DNA of 7,685 bases from Globobulimina sp. (Eukaryota > Foraminifera > Rotaliida). The translations under genes and the position numbers were made by a program. The stretch is from the NCBI GenBank assembly GCA_003354225.1, contig PIVH01000131.1:1-7685 (forward strand), given 5' to 3'. Below are positions 1 through 6,445 of the stretch, in pieces (position 1 is the stretch's first letter; each line of letters opens with the position of its first letter). Below the pieces are notes generated by a model. That model did not search any database. It saw only the letters and a list, made by a program, of their open reading frames with translations, and was not told the origin of the DNA.

Positions 1-117
1 AATAAAATGAAATATGTAAAGAAAGATTTGATTGATTTATTTGAGTCATTTTTTAAATATGAAAAAAATCGAATTTCTTTAAGTAATATAAAAACACATG
101 CATGGTTTCAAAATTAA
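1..117 (+). CDS. C-terminal end of a protein kinase (partial, 5' part outside window)
   Basis: Reading from base 1 gives 38 codons and then TAA at 115-117. The peptide has the layout of the last helices of a eukaryotic Ser/Thr protein kinase (subdomain XI): a 'KDLIDLF' helix, then 'YEKNRIS', then a helix ending 'THAWF' followed by two residues and the stop. In kinases the usual pattern is 'DLI..ml..dp.kRit..eil.HpWF', where the Arg pairs with the Glu of the APE motif. That Arg is the R of KNRIS here. The domain reaches the C-terminus, so the enzyme has almost no tail beyond its catalytic domain. The catalytic residues lie outside the window, so activity and subfamily cannot be judged. The gene converges on gene A, with 160 bp between the two stop codons. 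The piece is short, so the call rests on this one motif. Confidence 0.72.
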   Translation, partial: NKMKYVKKDLIDLFESFFKYEKNRISLSNIKTHAWFQN

Positions 118-122
118 TTAGC

Positions 123-177
123 TATAGATAGAGCTTTGTAATATTTTAGTAATTTATAGATAGAGCTTTGTAATATT
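123..177. repeat. 23-bp direct repeat, two copies
   Basis: Two identical 23-bp copies at 123-145 and 155-177 (core ATAGATAGAGCTTTGTAATA), 32 bp apart start to start. They lie in the convergent 3' region between the kinase stop and the stop of gene A. Function unknown. A local tandem duplication is the simplest explanation. Confidence 0.9.
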
Positions 178-204
178 AAAATAAAAAAAAATAAATTACT
201 AAAA
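144..204. repeat. 12-bp perfect inverted repeat
   Basis: TTTTAGTAATTT at 144-155 is the exact reverse complement of AAATTACTAAAA at 193-204, with 37 bp between. It could fold as a stem in the 3' UTR of either convergent transcript. AT-rich DNA makes such repeats fairly common, so a role is only a possibility. Confidence 0.55.
190..195 (+). promoter_or_regulatory. Possible polyadenylation signal of the kinase gene
   Basis: AATAAA about 73 bp downstream of the kinase stop codon, on the coding strand. The position is plausible, but the hexamer is expected often by chance in such AT-rich DNA. Confidence 0.35.
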
Positions 205-250
205 TTGTTTTACAAATTGCAATGAGATCTTCATCCAAATGAAAAAACAA

Positions 251-390
251 AATTATTTGGAATCAATTTAGAGAGATTTAGGAAGCTCTGTTTCCTTTTG
301 GAGAAATAAAATTTGGTATCGATTTAGAGAAACAAAATTTGTCAAATCTAGGAACAGCTATGATTTCTTTTGGAGTGCTTAAATTTGGTG
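251..390 (-). repeat. Imperfect tandem repeat at the 3' end of gene A
   Basis: Units at about 251-308 and 309-380, with the start of a third at 381, share blocks such as AATTTAGAGA, CTAGGAA or TTTAGGAA, and CTTTTGGAG. The first unit is shorter by an internal gap. The repeat crosses the stop codon of gene A and gives its C-terminus two related pieces (a 'PNLSTPK' and a 'PNFISPK' stretch). Gene B lacks it: A and B stop aligning at about 381 in A and 2821 in B. Confidence 0.6.
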
Positions 391-1396
391 GAATGTGTGG
401 TATTGTTATGGTTGATGCAGCCGACGATGATATAATATGCGGTTTGTTAACATCTGTCATCATATTATCTGTTAACTGAGTCCACCCGCACGACGACAAC
501 GGTGATAATATTGACATCAAATTCACTTCAAGTTCAGCCTCACGATCACTTTTTAAATCCATACTATTTCCTGAACATTCTGTTTTTGCTTCCTGTCCAT
601 AGCTATCATTTACATTTGCTATTAGAACTTCCATTTTATTTATAATATCCTCCAATTTCTCAAAATCTGAATGTGTTTTTGCATTTTTTACCGCGTTTTG
701 CAAACTGGCAAGCAATGAATGTGTGAATTGATTTTCTCCGTGATACAATGTTCCCATTTTAATAACTTGTTGCTGCAGCAAATCAGTTTTCGATTTCCCA
801 ATATCATCGTCAGAATAATCTGAATCTAACTCAACAGAATTAATAATATGATGCATATGTCGATTTCGTAATTGATACTCACATTTACCATTCTTCAATG
901 GCACAACATTGACATTGTCATTTCGTTCGAAACCTATTATCGATAATGATTCAGGTTCGGGATCGCGATCGCGAATTACATACTTTCTACGTCTCTTGTT
1001 CATGGCAACCAAACTTATAACAACTACGCATAAAACACATACTGTTACTACTATCATGCTCAATATTGGCAAGGGAATTGGCATTGTATCGTCTCCAAAG
1101 TGTGGTTCATGATCGATTTCGTCGAATATGCGCTCTGGTTTCGATTGTTTATATGTCGGTATTGTGAGAGTTGCATTGCTAGTGATTGGTTGTGGTGATA
1201 TTGTGTGGTTTGTTGGATTATTTGTCAGTGATGGCATTGGATAGTTTGTTGTTGGATAATGTGTTGTGTTGTTTGTTGGATGAATTGTTAGTGCTGAGGA
1301 TGTCTTATTTGTTGGATTAACCATTGTGGGCGATGTGGGATTATTGGTAGTGGATATTGTTGGTAATGATGTTGGATTGTTTGTAGGTGATGGCAT
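278..1396 (-). CDS. Gene A, C-terminal half: stalk end, transmembrane helix and cytoplasmic tail
   Basis: 372 codons from ATG 1396 to TAA 278. I infer that this is the continuation of the frame at 1401-2498, displaced by one base, not an independent gene: it begins in the middle of the Pro/Thr/Asn repeat, has no signal peptide, and aligns with the second half of gene B. Residues 1-65 finish the stalk. Residues about 107-131 form a single hydrophobic helix (1004-1078), followed by the basic stop-transfer NKRRRK. The rest is a predicted cytoplasmic tail with an acidic Ser-rich stretch (VELDSDYSDDD) that would suit casein kinase 2 phosphorylation, then a helical region of about 60 residues (LYHGENQ to NVNDSYGQ), then a Ser/Thr-rich end. 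I recognise no enzyme or signalling domain in the tail. The last 30 residues are unlike B and come from a local tandem repeat. The true start is probably that of the upstream half; the ATG at 1396 may not be used. Confidence 0.75.
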   Translation of the reverse strand: MPSPTNNPTSLPTISTTNNPTSPTMVNPTNKTSSALTIHPTNNTTHYPTTNYPMPSLTNNPTNHTISPQPITSNATLTIPTYKQSKPERIFDEIDHEPHFGDDTMPIPLPILSMIVVTVCVLCVVVISLVAMNKRRRKYVIRDRDPEPESLSIIGFERNDNVNVVPLKNGKCEYQLRNRHMHHIINSVELDSDYSDDDIGKSKTDLLQQQVIKMGTLYHGENQFTHSLLASLQNAVKNAKTHSDFEKLEDIINKMEVLIANVNDSYGQEAKTECSGNSMDLKSDREAELEVNLMSILSPLSSCGWTQLTDNMMTDVNKPHIISSSAASTITIPHIPPNLSTPKEIIAVPRFDKFCFSKSIPNFISPKGNRAS

Positions 1397-1400
1397 TGGG

Positions 1401-2498
1401 TTATTTTGTAGGCGTAATACTCGGATTATTAGTTGGTGATATTGTTGGTATATTTGTTGGATTATTTGTTGGGTTATTTGTTGGTGATGGAGTTGGGTTA
1501 TTTGATGGTGATATTGTTGGTATATTGTTAGGGTTATTTGTAGGCGAAATACTCGGATTATTAGTTGGTGATATTGTAATTAGTATATTTGTTGGTGGTG
1601 GCGTTGGGTTATTTGTTGGTGATATTGTTGGTGGGATTGTTGGTATATTTGTTGGGTTATTTGTTGGTGATGCAGTTGGTAATGATGTTGGATTATTTGT
1701 TGGCGATTGTATTGGGTTATTTGTTGGGAATTGTGTTGGCTTATTTGTTGGTGATGGCGTTGGGTTATTTGATGGTGATATTGTTGGTATATTTGTTGGA
1801 TTGTTAGTTGGTGATTGTATTGGGTTATTTGTTGGCGATGATGTTGGATTATTTGTTGGCGATTGTACTGGGTTATTTGTTGGGAATTGTGTTGGCTTAT
1901 TTGTTGGTGATTGTGTCGGGTTATTTGTTGGGAATGATATTGGGTTATTTGTTGGGGATTGTATTGGGTTTGGGGCAGATGAACATGATACACTGGAACC
2001 GAAACATTGGAATGAATCTGCTGTTGATGTATCTACGTTAATATTGGCACATGACTCGAAATTATTGCCGCATGTGATGCCGCATTGTGATGTTCCACAA
2101 TTTAATGTTAATCCTTTACAGATTTCTGATGAAGGAACAGCACTTTGACAAATTACGTTACATATTGCTGCATTCTCACAATTGATGGTCGCAGATCTAC
2201 AGTCTTGCCAGTCACTGCAAAGTACTGTGAGATGTGTCGCATTGTTTGAATTAATTGTAGCAGTGTTGCATGATTCGACTTTACCCGTAACGGCACAGTC
2301 AATATTACAGGGATAGCCTGCATTGCAAGTCAGCGTTGTATCATAACAATCTCTCCATGATAAACACGCTAGGTTGCAGGGTTCGTGTTTGTTTTTGCAA
2401 CTGCAATCCATTGCTGTCTGACCACAATCAACAGTTTCACTTTGCGACGCTACAAACAGTAGAATTGATAGCGTTGCTACAAAATAACATGGTGCCAT
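1401..2498 (-). CDS. Gene A, N-terminal half: secreted Cys-rich ectodomain with Pro/Thr/Asn stalk
   Basis: 365 codons from ATG 2498 to an in-frame TAA inside the repeat array. Residues 4-18 form a hydrophobic signal peptide. Residues 25-172 hold 22 cysteines in a recurring pattern: Cys-x3-Cys pairs ('PCNIDC', 'ICNVIC', 'QCGITC') alternate with single Cys in an 'I-x-C' setting, in units of roughly 25-40 residues. This spacing suggests disulfide-linked solenoid turns (inference). From residue 178 the protein is a PTNNPT stalk. The matching gene B continues through its stalk into a membrane helix and tail. Here the frame ends at ACA-AAA-TAA, but the next frame continues the same repeat at 1396. 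With the extra base discounted, the whole gene would span 278-2498 and give 739 residues. It is probably a cell-surface receptor or adhesin, exact role unknown. No intron is present where B has one. Confidence 0.85.
   Translation of the reverse strand: MAPCYFVATLSILLFVASQSETVDCGQTAMDCSCKNKHEPCNLACLSWRDCYDTTLTCNAGYPCNIDCAVTGKVESCNTATINSNNATHLTVLCSDWQDCRSATINCENAAICNVICQSAVPSSEICKGLTLNCGTSQCGITCGNNFESCANINVDTSTADSFQCFGSSVSCSSAPNPIQSPTNNPISFPTNNPTQSPTNKPTQFPTNNPVQSPTNNPTSSPTNNPIQSPTNNPTNIPTISPSNNPTPSPTNKPTQFPTNNPIQSPTNNPTSLPTASPTNNPTNIPTIPPTISPTNNPTPPPTNILITISPTNNPSISPTNNPNNIPTISPSNNPTPSPTNNPTNNPTNIPTISPTNNPSITPTK
1404..1407 (-). other. One-base insertion (frameshift) in a T run of gene A
   Basis: The plus strand has TTATTTTGTAGGCG at 1401-1414. 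The duplicate copy of this block inside the same array, at 1535-1547, has TTATTTGTAGGCG, with three T instead of four, and the following bases match closely (ATACTCGGATTATTAG). The extra base turns the expected ACA-AAT-AAC into ACA-AAA-TAA on the coding strand. It may be a real mutation, a sequencing or assembly slip in a homopolymer, or a site bypassed by frameshifting or splicing. Confidence 0.85.
1683..1911 (-). repeat. 73-bp block duplicated inside the stalk array
   Basis: 1683-1755 and 1839-1911 are identical except for one base (TATTG versus TACTG), 156 bp apart, which equals 6.5 units of 24 bp and 52 codons. This is a recent in-frame expansion of the array. Confidence 0.85.
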
Positions 2499-2566
2499 GA
2501 ATGGAAAAGTCTCTGCTGTTTTTTTTTACTTACGTGTACCGACTATTGCAAGATTTAAAATGCACG

Positions 2567-2574
2567 TTTTTATA
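2567..2574 (-). promoter_or_regulatory. TATA-like box of gene A
   Basis: The minus strand reads CTATAAAAACG, with TATAAAAA at 2574-2567, about 70 bp upstream of ATG 2498. That leaves room for a leader of about 40 nt. It is the best TATA match in the 253-bp gap between genes B and A. Confidence 0.5.
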
Positions 2575-2647
2575 GAGAAACGAGCAAATGAAAAAAATAA
2601 ATTAAATAATAGCACAGTCACAGAAAGAAAGACACTGAAAAATAAAC

Positions 2648-2653
2648 TTTATT
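2648..2653 (-). promoter_or_regulatory. Possible polyadenylation signal of gene B
   Basis: The minus strand reads AATAAA about 100 bp past the stop of gene B and about 75 bp upstream of the TATA-like box of gene A. The gap between the two genes therefore appears to hold B's 3' end and A's promoter. The hexamer is weak evidence in AT-rich DNA. Confidence 0.35.
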
Positions 2654-2751
2654 ATTATAATTAACAAAGAGATTAAAATAAAAAATAATTAAATACATTA
2701 TTATTGATTGGATTGGGGCTATTTCTCTTTTGCTGCTATCAATGGATTTCT

Positions 2752-4759
2752 TCAAACAAAATTATATTTTTTTTTATGTTTTATGTTTTGAACGAATTCA
2801 ATTGTGCTTATTCTGTTACTTAAATCTGAGGGGATGTGTGGTATTGTTATTGTTGATGCAGCGGACGATGACATAATATGTGGTTTGTTAATATCTGTAT
2901 GACTCATATTATATGTTGAGCCGTGAAAAGATGTAAATTCAGTCCGTCCGCCCAACGAAAATGGTGATAATATGGACATCAAATTCACTTCAAGTTCAAC
3001 CTCACTTTTTAAATCCATACTATTTCCTGAACATTCTGTTTTTGATTCCTGTCCATAGCTATCATTTACATTTGTGATTATAACTTCCATTTTATTTATA
3101 ATATCCTCCAATTTCTCAAAATCTAAGTGTGTTTTTGCATTTTTTACCGCGTTCTGCAAACTGGCAAGCAATGAATGTGTGAATTGATTTCCTCCGTGAT
3201 ACAGTTTTCCTATTTTAATAACTTGTTGCTGCAGCAAATCAGTTTTCGATTTCCCAATATCATCGTCAGAATAATCTGAATCTAATTCAACAGAATTAAT
3301 AATATGATTTAGATCTGTTAATTGATACTCATATTTTCCATTCTTCAATGGCACAACATTGACATTGACATTATCATTTCTTTCGAATTCTATTATCGAT
3401 AATGATTCATGTTCAGGATCGTCATTTATATACTTTCGACGTTTCTTATTTTTGGCAGACGAACTGATAACAACTCCACATAAAACACATACTGTGATCA
3501 TACTCAATATTAACAAAAACATTGTCATTGTATCATTCACAAATCGTGTAGCAATTGAATGAATTGATTCCAATATGCTATCTGGTTTCGAATGTTTATC
3601 GATATCTGTTGGCATTGTCTGAGTTGGATACACGTTGCTGGTAATTATGGGTGGTGATATTGCGTTGTTTGTTGGATTATTGGTCGCTAATAAAGTTGGA
3701 TAGTTTGCTGCATTAGCTGTTGTGTTGTCTGTTGGATGCAATGTTGGAGCTGGTGATGGGTTACCCTTTGGATTATCAGTAGTTGATACTGAATGATAAA
3801 CGCAGTGCATGTAAACACGGAATGTGCCAGGAACAGAGGAATGTATCCATTCCGCATTCATATCATGGTTTGGTGGGAAGTGATTATTTGAAGCATAGGA
3901 CAATGTATGATGACCCATTGCATTTATATTCCACGCAAATCCATTGTATTCGATATTTTTATCATTTGGAAATTGTGGAATCACCCATTTGGGTCTATTA
4001 AATTTAGGAGTTGCATCCAAAGAATATAAACCGTTAAATTCTGATGAGTTTAATAATTTTAACTTCGAATCCAATATTGTGACTGACATATACTGGCATG
4101 ATGAGCTTGGAGCAATACTTGGAGAACTTGACGTTGTTGGTGGTGGTATTGGATCATTTGTTGGTGGCGATGTAGGACTATTTGTGGGTGGCGATGTAGG
4201 ATTATTTGTAGGTGATGATATCGGGTTATTTGAAGGTGATGGTATTGGGTTATTTGTTGGTAATGAAGGTGTAAATACAGCGTCAGGGCACGATGGACAT
4301 ATAAATTGTTTTGTTTGCGGTTGGATGCTAATGGATGTACCATCGCAAGAACCCTGACAATCCATAGAACATAAGCCTGAATGAATAATATGAATATATT
4401 TAACGTTTTTGTATAATGTACTATAGTACCTGACCTATGCCACAATCAAACTGAGCGTTTGTACATCCGTCCGTACTGTGAGTGCCACATATTATAGAAA
4501 CATCGATTGCTGTGTTAGCTATAAAAACAATTCCCTCACATGATCGCTCTCCATTACAAGCTATGGAGCATGGATGCGCTGCAGCACAGTATAAAGTTGA
4601 ATACATACATGCTGCGGTTTCATACGTACATACAAAGTTGCATGATTCACCTGGCTGTAAATCAGTGCATGAACAAATAGTTTCATCAGCACATTCTATC
4701 ACAACACTTTGAATGTTGTTCGTTAGTACAAATATAATTAGAAACCATGACCTCGACAT
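2752..4759 (-). CDS. Gene B: type I membrane protein with Cys-rich ectodomain, Pro/Thr stalk and cytoplasmic tail (one intron)
   Basis: Two exons, 4759-4435 and 4376-2752, join to 649 residues ending in TGA. Residues 5-20 are a signal peptide. Residues 23-140 are a Cys-rich region of the same type as gene A, with Cys-x3-Cys pairs ('SCNFVC', 'PCSIAC'). Residues about 146-188 are a short PTNNP stalk. Residues 202-306 form a separate domain absent from A. It is bounded by Cys202 and Cys300 and contains 'FNGLY', 'NRPKW' and 'YNGFAW', loosely like a widespread extracellular 'NG.Y...RP.W...W.I' pattern that I cannot name. A second, decayed stalk follows. The membrane helix is at about 391-415, followed by KNKKRRK. 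The tail (about 230 residues) is nearly identical to A's through most of its length, then ends in its own basic sequence (KHKKKYNF). Likely a surface receptor or adhesin; ligand and signalling partners unknown. Confidence 0.88.
2821..3700 (-). repeat. Paralogous segment shared with gene A (381-1225)
   Basis: The DNA coding for the juxtamembrane part, membrane helix and tail of gene B aligns with gene A. In the core, 3003-3310 against 547-854 aligns without gaps at a fixed offset of 2456 bp. I count 12 differences in 308 bases, of which 7 change an amino acid and 5 are silent. Towards the membrane helix and stalk the similarity falls. B has six extra bases giving NVNVNV where A has NVNV. Confidence 0.9.
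4138..4266 (-). repeat. Short Pro/Thr/Asn-coding repeat of gene B
   Basis: About five degenerate 24-bp units coding for SPTNNPxx octads (plus-strand core TTTGTNGGTGGCGATGTAGG). It is the same kind of array as in gene A, but only about 43 residues long. Confidence 0.8.
4377..4434 (-). other. 58-nt GT-AG intron of gene B
   Basis: The minus strand reads ATAG|GTCAGGTAC at the donor and ATTCATTCAG|GCTTATG at the acceptor, with an in-frame TAG between. Splicing in phase 1 gives DC-GIGL-C-SMD-C, whose Cys-x4-Cys-x3-Cys spacing matches gene A (NC-GTSQ-C-GIT-C). A competing donor five bases downstream (CAG|GTAC) would leave the wrong frame. The donor GTCAGG is weak compared with GTAAGT. Confidence 0.8.
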
Positions 4760-4790
4760 TTGACTGCGAAGTTTTTGACTTTTGGTGTTT

Positions 4791-4799
4791 TAATATATA
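4791..4799 (-). promoter_or_regulatory. TATA-like box of gene B
   Basis: The minus strand reads CTATATATTAAAA, with TATATATTA at 4799-4791, about 32-40 bp upstream of ATG 4759. If used, it implies a very short 5' leader, shorter than that inferred for gene A. Confidence 0.42.
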
Positions 4800-4846
4800 G
4801 CAGAAAGTTCAAAGAAATGTTTCATTATTATGGGAAATACATGCTT

Positions 4847-5322
4847 CTGTAAACTTTTCCTTCTATAAACTTTATACATTGTCTCCCCTTCATTGCGAAT
4901 GCATTGTTATTACCTTATATTTAATCAAATGATCCTTGGCATATTGGAACAAGAAACTGTTATTTTGATATGACATTTTATTGACTTTTTTTATAATCCA
5001 GCTTACTACCAATGGCATAATAAATATTTGTTGCAATAAAATTACAAATCCAGACCCAACACCATATGGAATCCAGTTTTCGGTTTATATATTAATAACA
5101 TGACATAAATAATGGTTCATTTTGGTTCAAATAAAATGAATGATGCTGGAACCAATCAATGAACCTTTCCATGCTCTCGGCCAATAAATATGTCCATCCT
5201 TCCAAATGAATGAACATAACGGAATGTCATATATACTCATAAAGAAATATTTTGAATATAGTTATTGCAAACCATCCAATGGCAGATACAAATATTGCAT
5301 AGAATAGAAACGAATGTTTCAT
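4847..5322 (-). other. Scattered membrane-protein-like open stretches; possible decayed gene
   Basis: This fills most of the 673-bp gap between the divergent genes. On the minus strand, an ATG at 5322 opens 31 hydrophobic codons (MKHSFLFYAIF... to TGA). The same frame continues past that TGA with a Trp-rich stretch (GWTYLLAESMERFIDWFQ). A different frame from about 5085 reads a hydrophobic segment (VGSGFVILLQQIFIMPLVVS) followed by a charged part down to about 4914, where AAG|GTAATA resembles a splice donor; TTTACAG at 4853-4847 could be its acceptor. No set of splice sites I tried joins these into one frame. It could be a decayed membrane-protein gene, exons of an unresolved gene, or chance hydrophobic coding in AT-rich DNA. 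Confidence 0.2.
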
Positions 5323-5327
5323 TGTTG

Positions 5328-5384
5328 AACTATAAGCAAAATATGAGTATGTTGAAAAAAAAACTATAAGCAAAATATGAGTAT
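5328..5384. repeat. 23-bp direct repeat with TATA-like core, two copies
   Basis: Identical copies at 5328-5350 and 5362-5384 (core CTATAAGCAAAATATGAGTA), 34 bp apart. Each carries CTATAAG on the plus strand, and the second copy lies about 50-70 bp before the start codon at 5433. They may be a duplicated core-promoter element of the headpiece gene (inference). Confidence 0.85.
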
Positions 5385-5432
5385 TTTTGAACTTCAAAAA
5401 AAAGAAAACTGTCAAAAACCGCCAGGTTGTGA

Positions 5433-6209
5433 ATGGCAGGTAGTACGTTACGCATTGATAATTTTAGAAACAATTTGAGTGAAAATGGAACGGTTGAATT
5501 GCAATGTAAGTTGAAAAAAGTAGGTGGTTCCGATGTACTTAATAATAACAATAGTGTGTCATTGGATATTTGTCACGATTTTAACGAATTAAAAACATAT
5601 ATAAATTCACTAAAAATAGTTCATCGAAATTATTTCATTACAATTTTAAATACAAAATGTATCCAAACAATGCCCAACAAAACAACATTTATTCTGAATA
5701 CAATAATATTAAATAAAGACATTGGGAAATATACAGCCAATCTAATTGAAAGCATATTATTTGATATAAAATTAAGTCGAAATATTGTTGACTCGCAACA
5801 TAAATATTCATTCATTGTTAGATTTATATCAATTCCATTATTTTTAGAGATAGGCAAAGACCAAACATTTGTTATTCCAATCAATGAATTGGAGAATCAA
5901 CATGTTATAAAATTCGTTTTCAAATCGGTGTTAATGCAAAGATATGATATGGTGTTTCCATATGATATAATTTCTTTATTATTCGATGAATTTATTTTTA
6001 ATGTCAAAGAAAGTAATCAAGATTTGTCCAAATATTATGGTACAATGACATTACAGCAAATATTGGAACAATTTCCAACTGAAAAAGATAAAGAAAAATA
6101 TCTCACAGATAGTGTGTTTATGGATATATTTAAAATGACAAAGAAACAATTTTATGCATTGCAGCCGCGGAAACGAAAACAAATTAAAAGACAGAAGGGT
6201 TTATTTTGA
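5433..6209 (+). CDS. Villin-headpiece protein, 258 aa
   Basis: The start is set by an in-frame TGA directly before the ATG (5430-5432). Residues 204-258 are a villin headpiece ending exactly at the C-terminus, as in villin and its relatives. The N-terminal subdomain (TLQQILEQFPTEKDKEKY) is followed by the 35-residue helical core 224-258, with the three core phenylalanines at 229, 233 and 240 and the terminal KGLF. Headpieces bind F-actin through a basic 'crown' and a hydrophobic cap. The cap Trp of villin (Trp64 in headpiece numbering) is Arg246 here, and the usual Pro after the core Leu is Gln244, while the basic residues (247-249, 252, 253, 255) are plentiful. Residues 1-203 match no domain I recognise; there are no gelsolin repeats. 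Residues 170-190 (FPYDIISLLF) are hydrophobic and probably helical. An actin or cytoskeleton link is likely from the family; binding strength is uncertain. Confidence 0.85.
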   Translation: MAGSTLRIDNFRNNLSENGTVELQCKLKKVGGSDVLNNNNSVSLDICHDFNELKTYINSLKIVHRNYFITILNTKCIQTMPNKTTFILNTIILNKDIGKYTANLIESILFDIKLSRNIVDSQHKYSFIVRFISIPLFLEIGKDQTFVIPINELENQHVIKFVFKSVLMQRYDMVFPYDIISLLFDEFIFNVKESNQDLSKYYGTMTLQQILEQFPTEKDKEKYLTDSVFMDIFKMTKKQFYALQPRKRKQIKRQKGLF

Positions 6210-6445
6210 TTGTTTGCGTCTTGCGTGCAAATTTCCTGTCGCTTCAGTTCAATGTTTGTATCATAATTATCACGTTCCGATGGCAAATTAGAATTTAGTT
6301 AATTAACGTGCACAATATTTGCTTTGCTAAAATCTTATAATTAAAAATATGAAATGCGACAGCCATTTAGTTAAACAATACAAGCTTAAAAATACACACA
6401 TTCACACGCTATATAATAATGTGAATCATATGTTTAAATATATAC
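6210..6445. other. Convergent intergenic region
   Basis: 236 bp between two stop codons facing each other. It holds a 10-bp palindrome GTTAATTAAC at 6298-6307 followed by GTGCAC, and an ATTAAA at 6340-6345 that could serve polyadenylation of the headpiece gene. I see no gene or RNA in it. Confidence 0.5.

Larger units (their letters stand above)
1202..1967 (-). repeat. Pro/Thr/Asn-coding minisatellite (stalk of gene A)
   Basis: A degenerate array with a basic unit of 24 bp, read on the minus strand as octapeptides of the type NNPTxSPT, with some half units. On the plus strand the recurring core is GGGTTATTTGTTGGTGAT. It codes for a Pro/Thr/Asn-rich stalk of about 250 residues, likely extended and O-glycosylated (inference from composition). 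Longer blocks inside the array are duplicated, so it grew by unequal exchange or slippage. The order is regular at 1400-1967 and much decayed at 1202-1400. The frameshift of gene A lies inside it. Confidence 0.92.

Noticed and set aside
909-1112. Plus-strand open frame of 67 codons, and its counterpart at 3359-3562
   Set aside because: Both are antisense to the membrane and tail coding sequence of genes A and B. They are parallel only because A and B are paralogues.
1398-1410. Programmed +1 frameshifting at AAA-TAA, as known in Euplotes ciliates
   Set aside because: The coding strand does read AAA-TAA at the break, but Euplotes reads TGA as Cys, while TGA is a stop here in three genes. A one-base indel against the duplicate block is simpler.
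1387-2148. Long plus-strand open frame of 253 codons, rich in GLFVGD
   Set aside because: It is the antisense of the 24-bp stalk array of gene A. A repeat unit that is a multiple of three keeps any stop-free frame open on either strand, and the frame ends soon after the array. Other open frames at 1580-2041 are the same effect.
3783-4357. Plus-strand open frames of 72 and 137 codons
   Set aside because: They lie opposite the B-specific domain and stalk, which are well supported on the minus strand. No domain is recognisable in them.
4059-4445. Minus-strand open frame of 128 codons in a second frame of gene B
   Set aside because: It reads through the intron and then through the stalk repeat out of frame, giving His/Gln-rich repeats, as does 1580-1993 in gene A.
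5630-5884. Minus-strand open frame of 84 codons, and one at 5330-5551
   Set aside because: Antisense to or overlapping the headpiece gene, which has a clear domain and a start fixed by an adjoining stop.
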